DNA of 64,000 bases from Amblyornis subalaris (lineage: Eukaryota > Chordata > Aves > Passeriformes > Ptilonorhynchidae): contig JACAXG010000025.1 of assembly GCA_018881555.1 (NCBI GenBank), forward strand, positions 7,013,899 to 7,077,898, written 5' to 3'. The position numbers and the translations under genes are program-made. The notes beneath the pieces were generated by a model. The model had not been told where the DNA came from, did not search any database, and saw only the letters and a program-made list of their open reading frames with translations. Shown here in pieces: positions 25,101 through 37,700 of the stretch; the first letter of the stretch is position 1, and each line of letters opens with the position of its first letter.

Positions 25101-27768
25101 CATCAACCTTCATCAAGGAAGGAAGCAAACCCCTTCCCTCACAGTCAGATTGCTTAGAATTTACAGTCTGAAGAAATTAATAGACAAGGACAGTCTATTT
25201 TATTCACTCAGGTGACAGACCTTTCTATACTTGCCAGCATTTTCTCCAATGCACTGGCAATCGCTGCTCCAAGGTGCACCGGCACTGTCAGAATCCAGGA
25301 GAAGCTTCAATTACAAGTGCCAGCCAAGGAGGCGTGAACACCAGCAAGCCCGATCCAGGCACGCCAACAAGATTTCCAGTCCTAGTCTAGGCAAGGCCTG
25401 AGATAATGAGACACTCAGGGTGACACATGAGCCTGATCCAAAGTCATCTAAGGCCAGAAGGGACCTGTAATGGCAGTCCACAAGCTTCAAAGCTACTTTA
25501 CTCTCAATAAAACCCATATGTATGTTGAAATGGTGAGGTATATGCAGGGAAGGTCACTACTTTATTCATCTGAACATTTCGTGACCAGCCTCTTGAAACT
25601 TCTTGTGACCTGCCCCTGACACAGTTGTTGCAGGCTCCTCTGCAGAGAAGATCTTGCCCTCAGACTCCTCTGTAATGCTGTACATCATTACAGAAGTGGC
25701 CAGACTTGGTGTCACCTCTCATCCTCTAACATCCAACAGCCCTGACCAAACTGCCTGATGGATAGAGGAGGATTGACCTACATGGGAGAAACAGATAAAT
25801 CATTTCAGTTTGAGTTTTGCTGTTTAAATACATGATTTTCTTAATATTTAAGTTGTAGCACAGATTTAAGACTCCTACAGAACTTCAAAGATGACTGGAG
25901 GACCAATTCATTCAGTCAGAGGCACTCTCTCCAACTGTACTTCTGGGGAACATCATGTGAACTGGAGAAACATTTCCACCTCAAAACATGCTGCTCTATC
26001 ACTTTTAACACTGCTTGTTATCGCCAAGCGAAGCAAGGCCAAAGTGTAGAACTTCATGGCATTTTTCTTCTTGAAACAGAAACTTTTGAAGCTGTTTGAT
26101 AAAGTTGAAGGACTTCACAGGAATGTTGCNTGCATCAGTATGAAAAAAATCTATTTATGTTGGCAGCAATCAAAAAAAATAAAAAAATAATCAAGTAGGA
26201 GTATGAAATACAGAGAGAATTGCCCATGGTGACATGTCATTCCTCTATCCCTCTCGTAACTTCCAGGCTTCAGTCCCACTGACAGGATTCAACAGAGTGA
26301 ACAAGCAAAGGCTCGACTTTGCCAAGCCCAGGACTGCCGCACAAAGGCTTGTTCCACAGTGAGCTATGTTGCCACGATAAGGAGGACCCTGAATATGACA
26401 CTACTGCAGTTCCATCCTGCACTTGGGTGTAGTCCTTTGCTCTAGAGAAAGCTCACCACTATTTCAAGTTCTCAAACATATCCCTCTCCAGCTGCAAACC
26501 TCTTAAATCCAATTCAGAATCCCACATGGAAGCAAACACTTGCACTTCCAACACCTTTCCAAGAACTAATCTAAGCACTGCTGATCTAAATGGTGGATCT
26601 GTGTCTCCAGGTATCAAGTGACAATACTTTGGTTTGTCTTCAACAGCACCCAGGCAGCATCAGGAGGATGCAGAGAACAGAGATGCAACGGCTCAAAAGA
26701 TGCAGAGAAATGGGCTGCACTGCTCAGCAGCAAAGTGGACTGAGACATATCTCTCTCTGATGCTGGCACAAGTACTGGGCTAGAGACCATATCCCTGCTC
26801 TATCAACANTGGCTTGGCACATGCCACTTTACTTAAACCTTGTCTCCTTTACTAAACACAGACTTATGAAATAAGTCCACAAGCGACAGAGAGATCTATT
26901 GGTCAGAACAACCCTCATACCTGGGGAGCCTCTGTGCTACTCCACCACAGGCTTCCCATACAACCCCGAGCCTGTTATCCTACCTCAGTTTCCCACATCC
27001 TTCTCAAGCGGCTGTGCAGGGGGCTGGGGAAGGGGGCAGCCTTTCCCTTCCTCAAAGATATCTTTAGACACATGACATTANAAATACCTTAAGCAGAGCC
27101 CGCATAGGCCTGTAACGTGCACAACTACATTTTATTTACTCAGACCCAGTATCTCCGAAGCATTTCTGCAGGATTTGTCTAACGACCAACCCACCTCTTT
27201 GCACAGACACAAACTCACAGTCCTCACCCAACTTCCATTAAAAATGCAGCCAGAAATAAACGAAGCAGAGCACGGCATGTGCACAAAAGGGGCCAAGCGC
27301 AAGGGCTGAACCCACCCAAAGCACACGATGCTTTCGGGAGCGCAGCAGCCTCAAGCGTTAGCAAAGCCCCGCGCTGCTCGCTGAGCGCACCACGGCCGCA
27401 CCTCCTCCCTTCGCCGAGCTGTTTGTTCCAGNGGGGACCCTCGCCGGGACCCCCTGCCCCGACACGGCCCGGGCACCGCCGCTCCCGGCACGGCCGCTGC
27501 TCGGCGGCCCCAGGGCGGGAGGGCCGAGGGGCGGCCCCGCGCCAGGCCNGGCAGCCCCCGCACCCCCGGTCCCGCCGGACCGCCCTGCCCTGCCCTCCAC
27601 AAACCGCGCCGCCGGGAGAGCCGGCACCGCGCTCCTCCCGGCCGGTGCCGCGGGCGGGTCGGCCCCGCCCCGAACCGCGCTCCTCGCGGTCACCCGGCGG
27701 CGGCAGCGCACACAAAGCCCCCCACGGCCGCGCTTCTCCCCGCGGCCCCCCCGCGGCGCGGGCGGTAC

Positions 27769-27870
27769 CTGCGGGGCGGGGGCCGGGCGGACGCGCTCCC
27801 TTCTCCCTCTCCAGTCTCCCTCCCTCAGTGCCGGCGGCGGCGGCGCCCGCTCCGCTCCATGGCCGCGCGC
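27769..27870 (-). other. CLASP1: Candidate CLASP1 noncoding exon 1
   Basis: On the minus strand, CAG followed by GTACCGCC at 27769/27768 forms a plausible splice donor inside the CpG island. The sequence just upstream (27770-27870) is a GC-rich leader-like stretch. It would join the acceptor at 16148. The 5' boundary given here is arbitrary, and the exon is predicted from the donor and the island alone. Confidence 0.35.
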
Positions 27871-28002
27871 GCGCCCCGCTGACCACGGGAAGAATGGGGG
27901 CCCAGCGCGCACGCGCCGCCCGCGCCCGCCCCGCCCCGCTCCGCGCGCCGGCGCGGCGCCGCCCTGCGGCCGCTGGAACCGCGGTGAGGTCAGCGCGCGC
28001 CG

Positions 28003-28014
28003 TGCGCATGCGCG
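28003..28014 (+). promoter_or_regulatory. NRF1 binding site, perfect consensus
   Basis: TGCGCATGCGCG fits the NRF1 consensus YGCGCAYGCGCR at every position and lies in the core of the CLASP1 CpG island. NRF1 commonly activates housekeeping CpG-island promoters. Occupancy is inferred. Confidence 0.6.
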
Positions 28015-28034
28015 GGGGCCGTTACCGCGCGCCC

Positions 28035-28050
28035 GGTCGCCATGGCGACC
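28035..28050. promoter_or_regulatory. Perfect 16-bp palindrome, X-box/RFX-like
   Basis: GGTCGCCATGGCGACC is its own reverse complement over 16 bp. It resembles the RFX palindromic site (GTTGCCATGGCAAC) with changes in the outer arms. It sits 20 bp from the NRF1 site. An RFX role is inference. Confidence 0.5.
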
Positions 28051-28297
28051 TCGCCCGCCGGGAGCCGGGCCGGGGAGCGCGGACACGCGGGTTCCCGGGA
28101 ATGCCACAGCTCCGTCCCGGCTGGCCGGCCTCCAGGGGCTGCCGTGCCCCTGGCTGCTACTCCGGCCGGTGAGAGGCTTAAACGCTTTAGAGGAATTCCT
28201 GGTACTGGGCGCGGAGAGCGTGAGGGCTCAGTGCTGCTGTGTGGCTGTGCCCGCGCACTGCCCTCCTTTAGGGAGTCCCCGGGGAGGGAAACTGTTC

Positions 28298-28768
28298 CAC
28301 ACCGTCACGGAATGCGTCAGGCTGGAAGGGACCGCAGCGGGTCACCTGGGCCAACCTCCCTGCTCAAGCAGGCCCATCCCAGAACATATGGCACAGGATT
28401 GTGTCCAGACAGCTCTGGAATATCTCCAGTGAGGGAGACTCCACAACCTCTCTGAACAATCTGTTGCAATGTGTGGTCACCCTCACAGTAAAGAAGTTCT
28501 TCCTCACGTTCAGGTGGTACTTCCTGCGCATGTTTCTGCCCATTGCTTCTATCCTGTTGCCCTTCCCCACCAAGCAGAGCCTGGTCTGTCCTCTTGACAT
28601 CCCCCTTTTAGATGTTCATACACATGGATGAGGTCCCCTCTGTTATCTCTTCTCAAGGCTGAACAGCCCCAACTCTCTCAGCCTTTCCTTATAAAAGAGA
28701 TGCTTCAGTCCCTGAATCATCTTTGTTACCCTCCAGTGGACCCGCTCCGTGTCTGTTTTGTGCAGCCT
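28298..28768 (-). repeat. CR1 LINE 3' fragment, avian type
   Basis: The plus strand is the antisense of a CR1 3' end of about 470 bp. Recognisable blocks are 'ggctggaagggacc', 'gggagactccacaacctctc', 'cacagtaaagaagttcttcc', 'gatgaggtcccctctgttat', 'caaggctgaacagccccaac' and 'ccctccagtggacccgctcc'. The CR1 tail end is at the left, so the element is on the minus strand and is 5'-truncated. It is better preserved than the ancient copies at 2.2 and 9 kb. It lies about 130 bp from the CLASP1 CpG island. Confidence 0.9.
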
Positions 28769-31700
28769 TAGTTAAAAAGCTGCGTTTAAAAGCAACTAAT
28801 TCTTTCTCCTACATGGCACAGTTTGCAGCACTCCCACTATACAACTGAGAGGAGAATAGGAAACTAATTCCCTGTGCGGAAGCTCTTCACCAAGACATGT
28901 TTGACCATCTTGCTCCCTGGGCTCATGACTGCTTTTCTCGTGTTGGCTGTGGGGAATGAATCTCCATGTCCCCTCGAAGCACCACTGTCCCGTCCTCTGC
29001 GCTGCAGGAGGCAGCAGAAGGCAGCTGACCTCCATAACCCTGCGGTTCCCAACAACACAGAGTCTGAGCCATCACAACATAGGAGAGCTGTATGTGGGAC
29101 AAATGACTGATTTTCATTCATAATTTCTTGAAATAATAATGCCCTTCTCCTTGGCTCGCAGATCTGGCACACCAATGACTTTTGGCAAGTCCCCTCCAAA
29201 TACTCCTAGATTTGCTAATTTGTTCTTGTTTGCCATCAGGTTCCAGAGCAATATGTAACTGCTGCTTTGCGTGAAGCCATCGGCACAGGCTGAACGTAAA
29301 GTCTGGAACAGGCTGCACAGATGTCAAGAGAAAGCTGGGGATATTAGTGCTTAAAAGGATGCCAGCTCTGAGTAAACTGAAAGCAGGTGATTACAAACCA
29401 GCTTTAGAAATTACCATGGTTCTCACCCCCAGGCAGTAGCTAATCTCCTGAGAGCCCTAACTGGCTAAGCACTACCCACAGTAGAGACACAACAGCTCTG
29501 TTTCACTTATTGTGGCTTCCCAGTCCCCATGTTACAATCTGTCTTCACCCAGAGGAAGCACAGCCCATGCACCGAGTGTTTTCCCTCCCTAGCTGGGTAG
29601 TTCTGCAACCAGGATTCCAGTTGTTTGCCCTTTTCTTGTTTTGCAGTCTCCCAACACCAGCTGATAACGCAGATCGTGGGTACAATCATTCCACTTCATC
29701 TGTATCTGCCAGAACTATAGGCAAAGTTCTCTCAGAGAGTCTAGATAGTTCCCCCTCTGTTACCAAAATACCTTCACATTTCATTTTGAGCAAGAAAATT
29801 AGATAAAAACTAAATAGTTCTAAGTTAGGTGAATTATGATAAGCAATATTTCATTTAGTTTTAGTAAGAAATCAATAATTGTGTATCACACATTTATTAT
29901 TTATTGTGTATCACACATTTGCTGTGAATTCATTCTCTTCAATATTACAACAAAGAAGCATTTACTTTGGAAATCTCCCAGTACTGCCTTCTGATATAAT
30001 TGTGTGTTTGCCGTTTTTTTCACAGATTCTTACTTCTACAGTGATTCTACAGTCANTCTTTGGCAGCCTAAAGCTTTCTAAAGAAATGCTGAGAAATGCA
30101 GCTGGCATAGGTTTAAGTATTTTTTTCTCCCCTCCTAGATAAAACCTGCACAGAAAATATGGGGTTTATTTTCTCTTTTGTTGCAAGGGGGATAACTGCA
30201 TAAAACTTAGAAGCTTCTTCATTGTGCAGCTGACAGAGAGATTGTGGACAGGGTCTTTCTCTATGCGTTTTTGTATTTTTATTGTAAAACAGGTAAAGTC
30301 TCTGCAGAGAAATAAATTCGTCACCTAATCAGCTCTAATGTTTTCATTTTTTTTCTATTACATCACTGTTTTCTTGCTCCCTGCAGAGATTTTTAGAACA
30401 GTTTATGCCTATATTTAAGACAATCAAATTGTTCCAACGGCACTAACGATGCCTAGTTTCCCACAGCTCTGTGTTCTTTGTCCCTCTAATCCGCTCTGCT
30501 CTCTCAGCAGCCCTACCTTCCTTTGTGTGTCCTGTGACACTCCCCTCCAAGGGGACACAGGCAGCTCGGTGGGGTTAGTCCAGGGCTGTATCCACATGCT
30601 GATGGAAGGGCAGTCTTCTGCCCAAGGCATCACACCACACCTGAGCTCCCTCCTGCCTTCCCCTCAGGCTGGCAATGATTATTTCTCTCTTCCATTTCTC
30701 ATGAAACTTGAGATTCTTTCCTCCCCCTAAACATGGAGAAGGAAAAAGGAGGGGGTTAGCCTAATAGTTGAATAGAAACAGACAGACATACTGATCACAT
30801 AAGCCTCATTTTCATTAGGAAAAGAAGTCTAAAATACATTGTAATCTGCAGGTTTTCTTCCAGCTTTTTAAAGTAGGAGGTGAAGGCATCGTTCTGATTC
30901 TTGATCTTTAGGTGTCTCAACATTACTCTCAGTATTCTTTACTTCTGCTCTCAATTACACAGCTCAGTCCATCAGCATTCCCAGGGACATCACTCTGCAT
31001 TAGTGCAGGCACACCAGTGACAGACCTGTGCATCCATTGCCTGTGACACTTCCCAACGGAAACCCACCGTGAAGGCACGGCAGGATACCCTAAGGGCAAC
31101 CAGATCTAAACTTCTGGGTGGAATCCAATCTGCAGGGATAACTCAGCCTCCTCAAAGTTATTGCTAGGTTGTGACTGTGCTATTGCTAAGCAGTTCTTGG
31201 GGATTCATCCTGGGGTGCAGAGAGGGGTCTCTAAGTGAGGGAAAAAGCAGTAACCTCTGGAGGAGCTGCTACCACCAACAGGAGACTGCTTGACCAGACC
31301 CTCGCTGCCGGTGCTCAACAGCAGGCATTTGGCAGCACTCCTATACATAACATACCTAAAACTAAGGTACTTTTTACTATGTTCTCATTTCTGAAAGATC
31401 TCCATTTACTCCGCTGTCTCACATGTGGCTCTCCAAAACAAAGAGACCAGTGCAGTGGAAAAGTCTCCTGAGAGGATCCTGTTCCCGGTGAAGCTGCTCG
31501 GATCTCTCTAATCAGTCCACCTGCAAAGCACACTGTTCCCTGCTTGGTGAGAAAGGTCTGGTTCCACACGAGGAGCTGTGTGCTTATCCACGTGCAAAAC
31601 AAAGCACAGTCCATCCGCAAGGTCAGAAAAAGAGATGAACTCACGGACATCTGCAGCAAGGGCACAGAAAGCTCGAAGTAAGGGCAAGGAGAAGTCAGAA

Positions 31701-34700
31701 ACCTTTTTAAAACAAAGAAATGTAAGGATAACCTAGCTTTCAATAACCAACACTGCTCTTTCAAACAAAAACACGTCAATAAAACTAGTGGGAAGCAGAT
31801 GGATGGACTGGCTCTATTTCAGCAGAAACACTGACTATACCTGAATGACCTGCTCTTCCCCTTTCCTTCAGGGCCCTTTTGCACAACATCTGCTCAGGAA
31901 TCTGAGGGCTGAGTGCTTCAAGGAGAAATGTGTTTATTTATGAATGACAGTATGATGAGGTAGCTGCCCATAACAGCAGAGGACAGCAGTGTCAAAGCCT
32001 GTCTGTCCCTAGGTTGCTTCCCTAGAATGGAGCACATTGCTGTGCAGACTCAGGCGGCAAAATTTCCTTTATGTGCTGTCCCAGCTCGACTATTTGCATT
32101 GCTAAGGGGTAGAACAGCTTCACTTCACTTGATGTAGCAACACATCTCTCCCTTTGCCATCTCCTGGCACTTCCATTTCCTGNACATGTCACCTGAACAG
32201 CCTTGTGCTGTGCTAAGGAGAAGGCTGGACCACAGCTGGCACAAAGATAAATACCATGGGCCAACACGAGGTGAAGCCCAAGTACCCAACTTCTGAGTGC
32301 TGCTGATCCCACTCTGGCCAGGCTCCCTGTGTGACTCACCTCTTCTATCCCTCACTTACCTGGGAAACAGGGAATGAACTCCTTGTCCATACTGTGTGAG
32401 AACAAATACTTGAGACAGGGAAAGCACAAGTACTTCAGATCAACGTGAAATTTAACAGATCCTTGTTCTTTCCTTTGCACATGACAGTTGTCACAGCCCT
32501 AGATTTGAGCACTTCCAGCTCACACAATGTGCTCCTGCACCGCTATCTTTAATTGGTGCTTTCCTGCCAAGCCTCAGCGTTTTGCATCGGACTTTTTCCA
32601 CGTGAGAGCTGCCACGAACAAAGCATCCCACTGACCCACTTAACTCCCACGTGAAGGCACATGAAGCTTCGCTTCAGTCACCAAACAGAAAAGAAAATGC
32701 AAGAGCAGAAGGTTTTGATTAAAGGGAAATGAGCAAATGGCTTCAAGGCTCATCGTGTGCACATGGGCATGTCTGCGTGTGCTCACTCCTTGCAGACATT
32801 TGGCCACCCAAGGAGAAACACCCTGTACAAAGCAGGTAGTGCTCAGGCAGTGTGAAGTGGGTTTGATTCGAGATTTCCCATTGGCATGAAGGTCCTGTGA
32901 GCCATACGACATCCTCACAGGCCTCTTTCCCTGACCTGGAGTGACTGCCTCCAGGGAGGCAGGGAATGGCTCATTCTCCCTGACCAAAACATCAAGGAAG
33001 GTACCAATTAGTGTGAATTGTGGCATTCTTTGTTTTGAGACCAGAGCCTGAGCTGAAAGCCCCCAAAACTGAACACAGGCTACTGGCAACAGTTTGCCAT
33101 GCTTTCTGAGCTGTGCTAGATTTAATGCAGCAGTCTAGCAGATCATCTCTGGTCTTACCAAAGCATGGGCACCAAGTCTTATATTTGCATCAGAGACTGT
33201 ATTTTTCCTGGCTGACCTCAGGCCTCCAGGAAGAGACATTTACAGGTCAAACTTACAGGAGTCCTATTTTTGTCTTGCACTTAAATTTATATTAAACAAC
33301 ATTTCAGCCCCATTTCCGCTTCCCTCATAGTTTCCCCTTTACACTGTCCCAAATGGATTTACCTCTTCCTGTGCTTGTTCTCTACAGTCATCTGTTGATG
33401 TTATTTTATCTTTTTTCCACCATCCGAACATAATTATGCTCATATCTCCTTTTTATTAAATANTTGCACATCACACGTGCACATACCTTAGCAGCATGGG
33501 CTCTTTTAATCTTTGAAAAACATTTCCTTTTTATCCTCACCCAAATATTAAACCGACTGGAAAGTGACACATCAAGGTTAGGAATGCAGTCTGCTCCTGA
33601 CAGGGAAAAAATGCTGAGCTTTGCAAGAGAGGCTAAGTGGATTAAGATCCTTTTTAAAGATTAGGTCACCCTTCACCCCAAATGCAGATTTCTACTGAAA
33701 TTAATGGAAGCTCTTACAGAATGCAATGGGAGGGCTGACATTGAATGGCAACACAGCAAACATACAGCAGCAGCCCACCCAAACCCAGTTGTCCAAATCA
33801 CCAACTCCAAATGAGTCCTAACAACCAACTGGTAAATTCTATACTATATATTAACACAACAGGATTTCATCTTGTAAAATTATGAGCTGATGGGGAAAAA
33901 AAGCTGAGCTAGTAGTTCTCAGGATAAAAACTTGGGCTGTGATTCATCTGATGTGGCTGCACTGACATTACACCAACNGACAGGTTTGCCTTAGGAGACT
34001 CCATATTGCCTCTGAAACTAGTCCCTTGCACTTGCCTAGCTCCTGCCAGACCAGTCACAAAGCCCCAGCAGCTCCAAACCTGGAATTTGTTTTTAAGGAT
34101 AGCAGCATCAATGCACTTTAAGCATTGTCCAGTTAATAAACCACAAACATCACGTCTTTGCGTGGAATAGCTGAAGGAAAGGCTTTACAGGTTTGTCTTA
34201 CATTTCCTCTGCCCATTGCTACCGGGCAGATGAACCCAGCCCTTCTAACAGGCAGGCCTGCAAATGCAGCCCAGCACCTGAAAATCACACTAGATCCCTT
34301 CCAGCTCTCACATCAACAGAAATAAAAATACTGCAGGCAACAAAGCAGCTGTGCTGCTGCTGCTGCACAGCTGGCACAGACCGTGCTCACTCCCCACTGC
34401 CTTCTGTGAGAAACAGTAACTGAGCAAGCACAGCAGAGGCCAGTCCTGCCTTCATTCTCAAAATGCTGCAATGCTCTCAGCGTTGCAAAGCCACCCTGAC
34501 AGAAGTAACTGTACTTCCCTACTTGTTTTAGAAAAACCCAGCACACAAGCAAACTGGGGGTTTGTGCAAGCCCTTGTGGGAAACTGGCAGCACTGCTTCA
34601 CTGCAGAGCAAGCAGCCTGATTTCCAGGTCTGCATCTGCTCACCAAGCTACTCTCAGTCAGCACTGGAAAATGCACAGAAAAAACCAGGGCTTTCCAAAA

Positions 34701-37700
34701 TCACTATCATACAAAACAAGATTTATACGTTTCTCTCCTTCCTGTTCCTTACAACAAGTTCCAAATCCAGGCCAAGCCCCAGACTCCACGTGATGGGTCA
34801 AATGGGCAGACAGGGAAAGGAAGTGACCCCGGTGCCTGTGGCTCACTGCAGACACTCACCTCGCTGTCTCCAAGTCCTGCAGAATTAGTCCTCACAGCTC
34901 TGCCTCTCTTCAACAAGACATTTGAAGACAATTATAAACAAGCATTTTCTTCCCTGATCAGAGCCAAGACTTGTGTAGGAGCTTCTCTGTAGCTTANCCT
35001 TCTCCAGCACAGGAGAGCCACACAGTTACTGGCCACAGACACACAGGTGTGTATCCAGTCCAAGCTCCCAGGACAGCCAAGATCTCTGTCACTGCCATAT
35101 GCTTAATTAATGCTGGGTGGGAGAAGTGATGAGAGGGCTTGCTGCACTCTGCATGGGAGAAAGTGTTTCACTTTAGGAATTCTCACACAGTTAACCATTT
35201 CCTCAGCTTGCTCTGACAGCTGCTGCCCTGGGGCAGGGAGGGATGTGCCTGCATTAGCAGTGCCAAGCAGCAGCCAGACACACAGAATGGCCTCCCCACC
35301 GTTCCAGCAGCACCCTGGTGTGATCCCCAACACATCTCTGGCTAAGAAGTGCAGCTTATTGCTGCCTAGAGTTGGATGTTTCAAGAATTTGGGAGTTAGA
35401 TTGCAAACTCAGGAAAACAGGATGCGTTTGAACAGCGTCTTGGACAATGAAGGAGTCTGGTCCAAGAGGATTCATAGGTATTGACGTGGAAAACACGTCA
35501 TGGAGATCACATTCACTGTACTCCTGTTACCTNCTCACCCAGCTTTCACCTGCAGCACCCTGCTCAGCCGGGGATGTGCACAGCACCTCACACAGCACAG
35601 CCTCACCCTGGGCAGCTGCATCGCACAGCAAAGTGAGAACCAGACACCCCAGCACTCTGAAGGGAAAGCTGGGAGAAGAGGAATTTGCTAGAGCTCCCTT
35701 GTGCCTCACTGGTGCATTACTTGGAGAGGAGAGGTTGTCACCCCTCAGAGCCATGCCCAAGTCCTCCCTTGCACCATGAGCTGTTTGCAGACAGGTTTTA
35801 GCCTTGCTCCTCGGGGCTGCAGCCATTAAAAAAGCCAGGTATGCAAGCAAACAGGCTTGGTACTGGCAAGAGCAAGTGTCACTTGCCCAGCCTGCTCTCC
35901 TCCTCCACTTGGCTCATGAGCAAGCACCAGCATTTGGACCGTGGTGGCAGCACACTCTTTATGCTCTGTGCAGCCTGGGCATCCCACAACACATCTAACA
36001 GGAAAAACAAGTAGGAAAACATAAAACTGCATCTTTAATTTTGAGTAGTCTAACACTGCCACATTCACCAATATCTTTTTCTTGAGAGGTGGGCANTGCT
36101 TCATCATTCCTTTCTCCCCACTACCTTGCAGCCAAATCTGCTTTCCTCCTCCACACTCCTCACCCCAATTCTTCTTTTACTTCCAGTACTTTATGTGCCA
36201 GGAAATGCTGAATACTCTTAAACCCAGCTCCCTCTCCTGCAAAACAGGGAAATTGTAATAAATGAGTGTAAATTAGCAGGCTTGGCTAGCACCTAAGTGG
36301 TTCTCAAGCTTGAAAACAGTAATATATACATAAGCGTTCAGCAAAACAGCTCCACAAAGTCATTTGTAACTGAAAGGTAGAGCACTTGCAAGTCATGCCT
36401 TGAAACCACAGCCCAAACACTCCAAGCATCCTTGTAAGAACAACTTGGAGCCTGCCCTAAAATCAGTGGCCAGGAGGTTTGTGTTTATCCAAGATGAACG
36501 AACAAATGACTGGAGAAATGAGAAATAAAAATCAGTGCTGGGACCGGGGCATAACTCCTGACACAGCACATCTGTCCACTTGCTATGGAAACTATGTTTG
36601 GCAAGTATCAGGTGTCTGAATTTCTGCTTACGTACATCTCCCTGGACAGCAGTGTATTAATAACACAGGCAGCCTAAAAACAGAAACTATCACCAAGAAA
36701 AGCTGCCCTTCTGCCCAGAGTTCCTTGCTGCAGCCTGGGTATTGTTGTGCTTTACTCAAACACCACCAAATTTTGCTTCCTTGCTTTTCAGAATTGCCAA
36801 CTAAGCTGATCTCAATTGAAGGAAGATGAACAAACAAAAGGAAGGGAAAGGAAAATTACAGCAGGAAGCAACCCTTATTGTAAGCACAGTGTTCTTGAAC
36901 GTCTTCCCATCAAGGCTCGCAGTGCTATGTGACTCTGGAGAGCCAGCAGCAGCCAGGGTTTTAGCTTAAAGGCACAAACCTTTTCAAGAGACCTGCAGAA
37001 GCCAAAGTCCCTCATGCAGGGGACACACAGCCAGACAGGACAGCCCTGGCACTGCAGGCAGCATGAGAAGAAGCCACTGAGACAAACATGGAAGAAAGCA
37101 GCAAGTGGACACAGGCAGGGGCAGAACACTGGGCACAGAGAGGAGCACAGCAANAGAAGCAGAGTAGGGAGAAAGCGACTGCAGGTTCAGAATGCAGTAC
37201 AAGGCGTTGGAATGGGAAGCACAGGAATGGAGATGCTCAGGCTTCGGAGAACATGGAACTGCACTGGAGAAGTTACTCTAGATAAACTAAGTTTTCTTAA
37301 GAGCAGCTTTAACTCGACAGCCCAGGAAGGAGCACTTGTGGCAGCACCACAGAAATAGGCATTTTTGATTAAGATNCCTATCAGGTTTCTCGCGTATTCT
37401 GAAGCCGTGTTAGAGACGCGTGAGTCACACCAATGCAGCCACTCACTCCAAGCAGCCTGGAGAGACGGGTTTCCTTACAAACCCNGCACGTCGTTTCCCA
37501 GGAAACCTTGTGCTGCGGCACGTCCACGGCTGAGTCGTGCTGCCCCCCGGTGTCAGGCTGTGCCCGGGAGATTCGGCTCCCATCAAGAGAAATGCAGCCA
37601 CACTTCTAATTAATCCTAACGCAAGTCACCCTTCTCTGCCCACCACAAAGTCAGGAACATGGATTTTAAAAGAAAACCGTCTATTCTGGGCAGATGCATT

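Larger units (their letters stand above)
16149..27768 (-). other. CLASP1: Putative CLASP1 intron 1
   Basis: This 11.6-kb AT-rich stretch separates the CLASP1 first coding exon from the CpG island that most likely contains the promoter. I see no coding exon of any known gene on either strand. Noted items are the T8CC tandem at 17979-18013, an A-run at 19127-19145 and an A-rich patch near 26170-26190. The human U4atac snRNA gene sits in a CLASP1 intron, but I did not see a U4atac-like sequence here. Intron status depends on the inferred first exon. Confidence 0.6.
27350..28170 (-). promoter_or_regulatory. CLASP1: CpG island, probable CLASP1 promoter
   Basis: This block is very GC-rich with dense CpG dinucleotides, in sharp contrast to the AT-rich DNA on both sides. 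It has GC boxes (CCCCGCCCCGC near 27928), a perfect NRF1-type site (TGCGCATGCGCG, 28003-28014) and a 16-bp palindrome at 28035-28050. It is the only CpG island upstream of the CLASP1 first coding exon before the NIFK gene, so it is inferred to be the CLASP1 promoter. Open reading frames of up to 297 codons across it are by-products of GC-rich composition. Divergent transcription towards the plus strand is possible. Confidence 0.75.

Noticed and set aside
25430..25520. Possible ancient CR1 end ('ggccagaagggacc')
   Set aside because: Only about 14 bases resemble the CR1 pattern and the following sequence does not continue the match.
16149..27768. Search for a U4atac snRNA gene in the CLASP1 intron
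   Set aside because: The gene lies in a CLASP1 intron in human, but I could not find its stem or Sm-site region here by eye. It may be in an intron outside the window.
27224..28172. Long open frames (up to 297 codons) on both strands over the CLASP1 CpG island
   Set aside because: GC-rich sequence lacks stop codons. The translations are proline, arginine, alanine and glycine rich with no domain, and they overlap each other in several frames.
34346..34370. Short CTG repeat
   Set aside because: Only about four units are present, in noncoding DNA. It is too short to treat as an expandable repeat.
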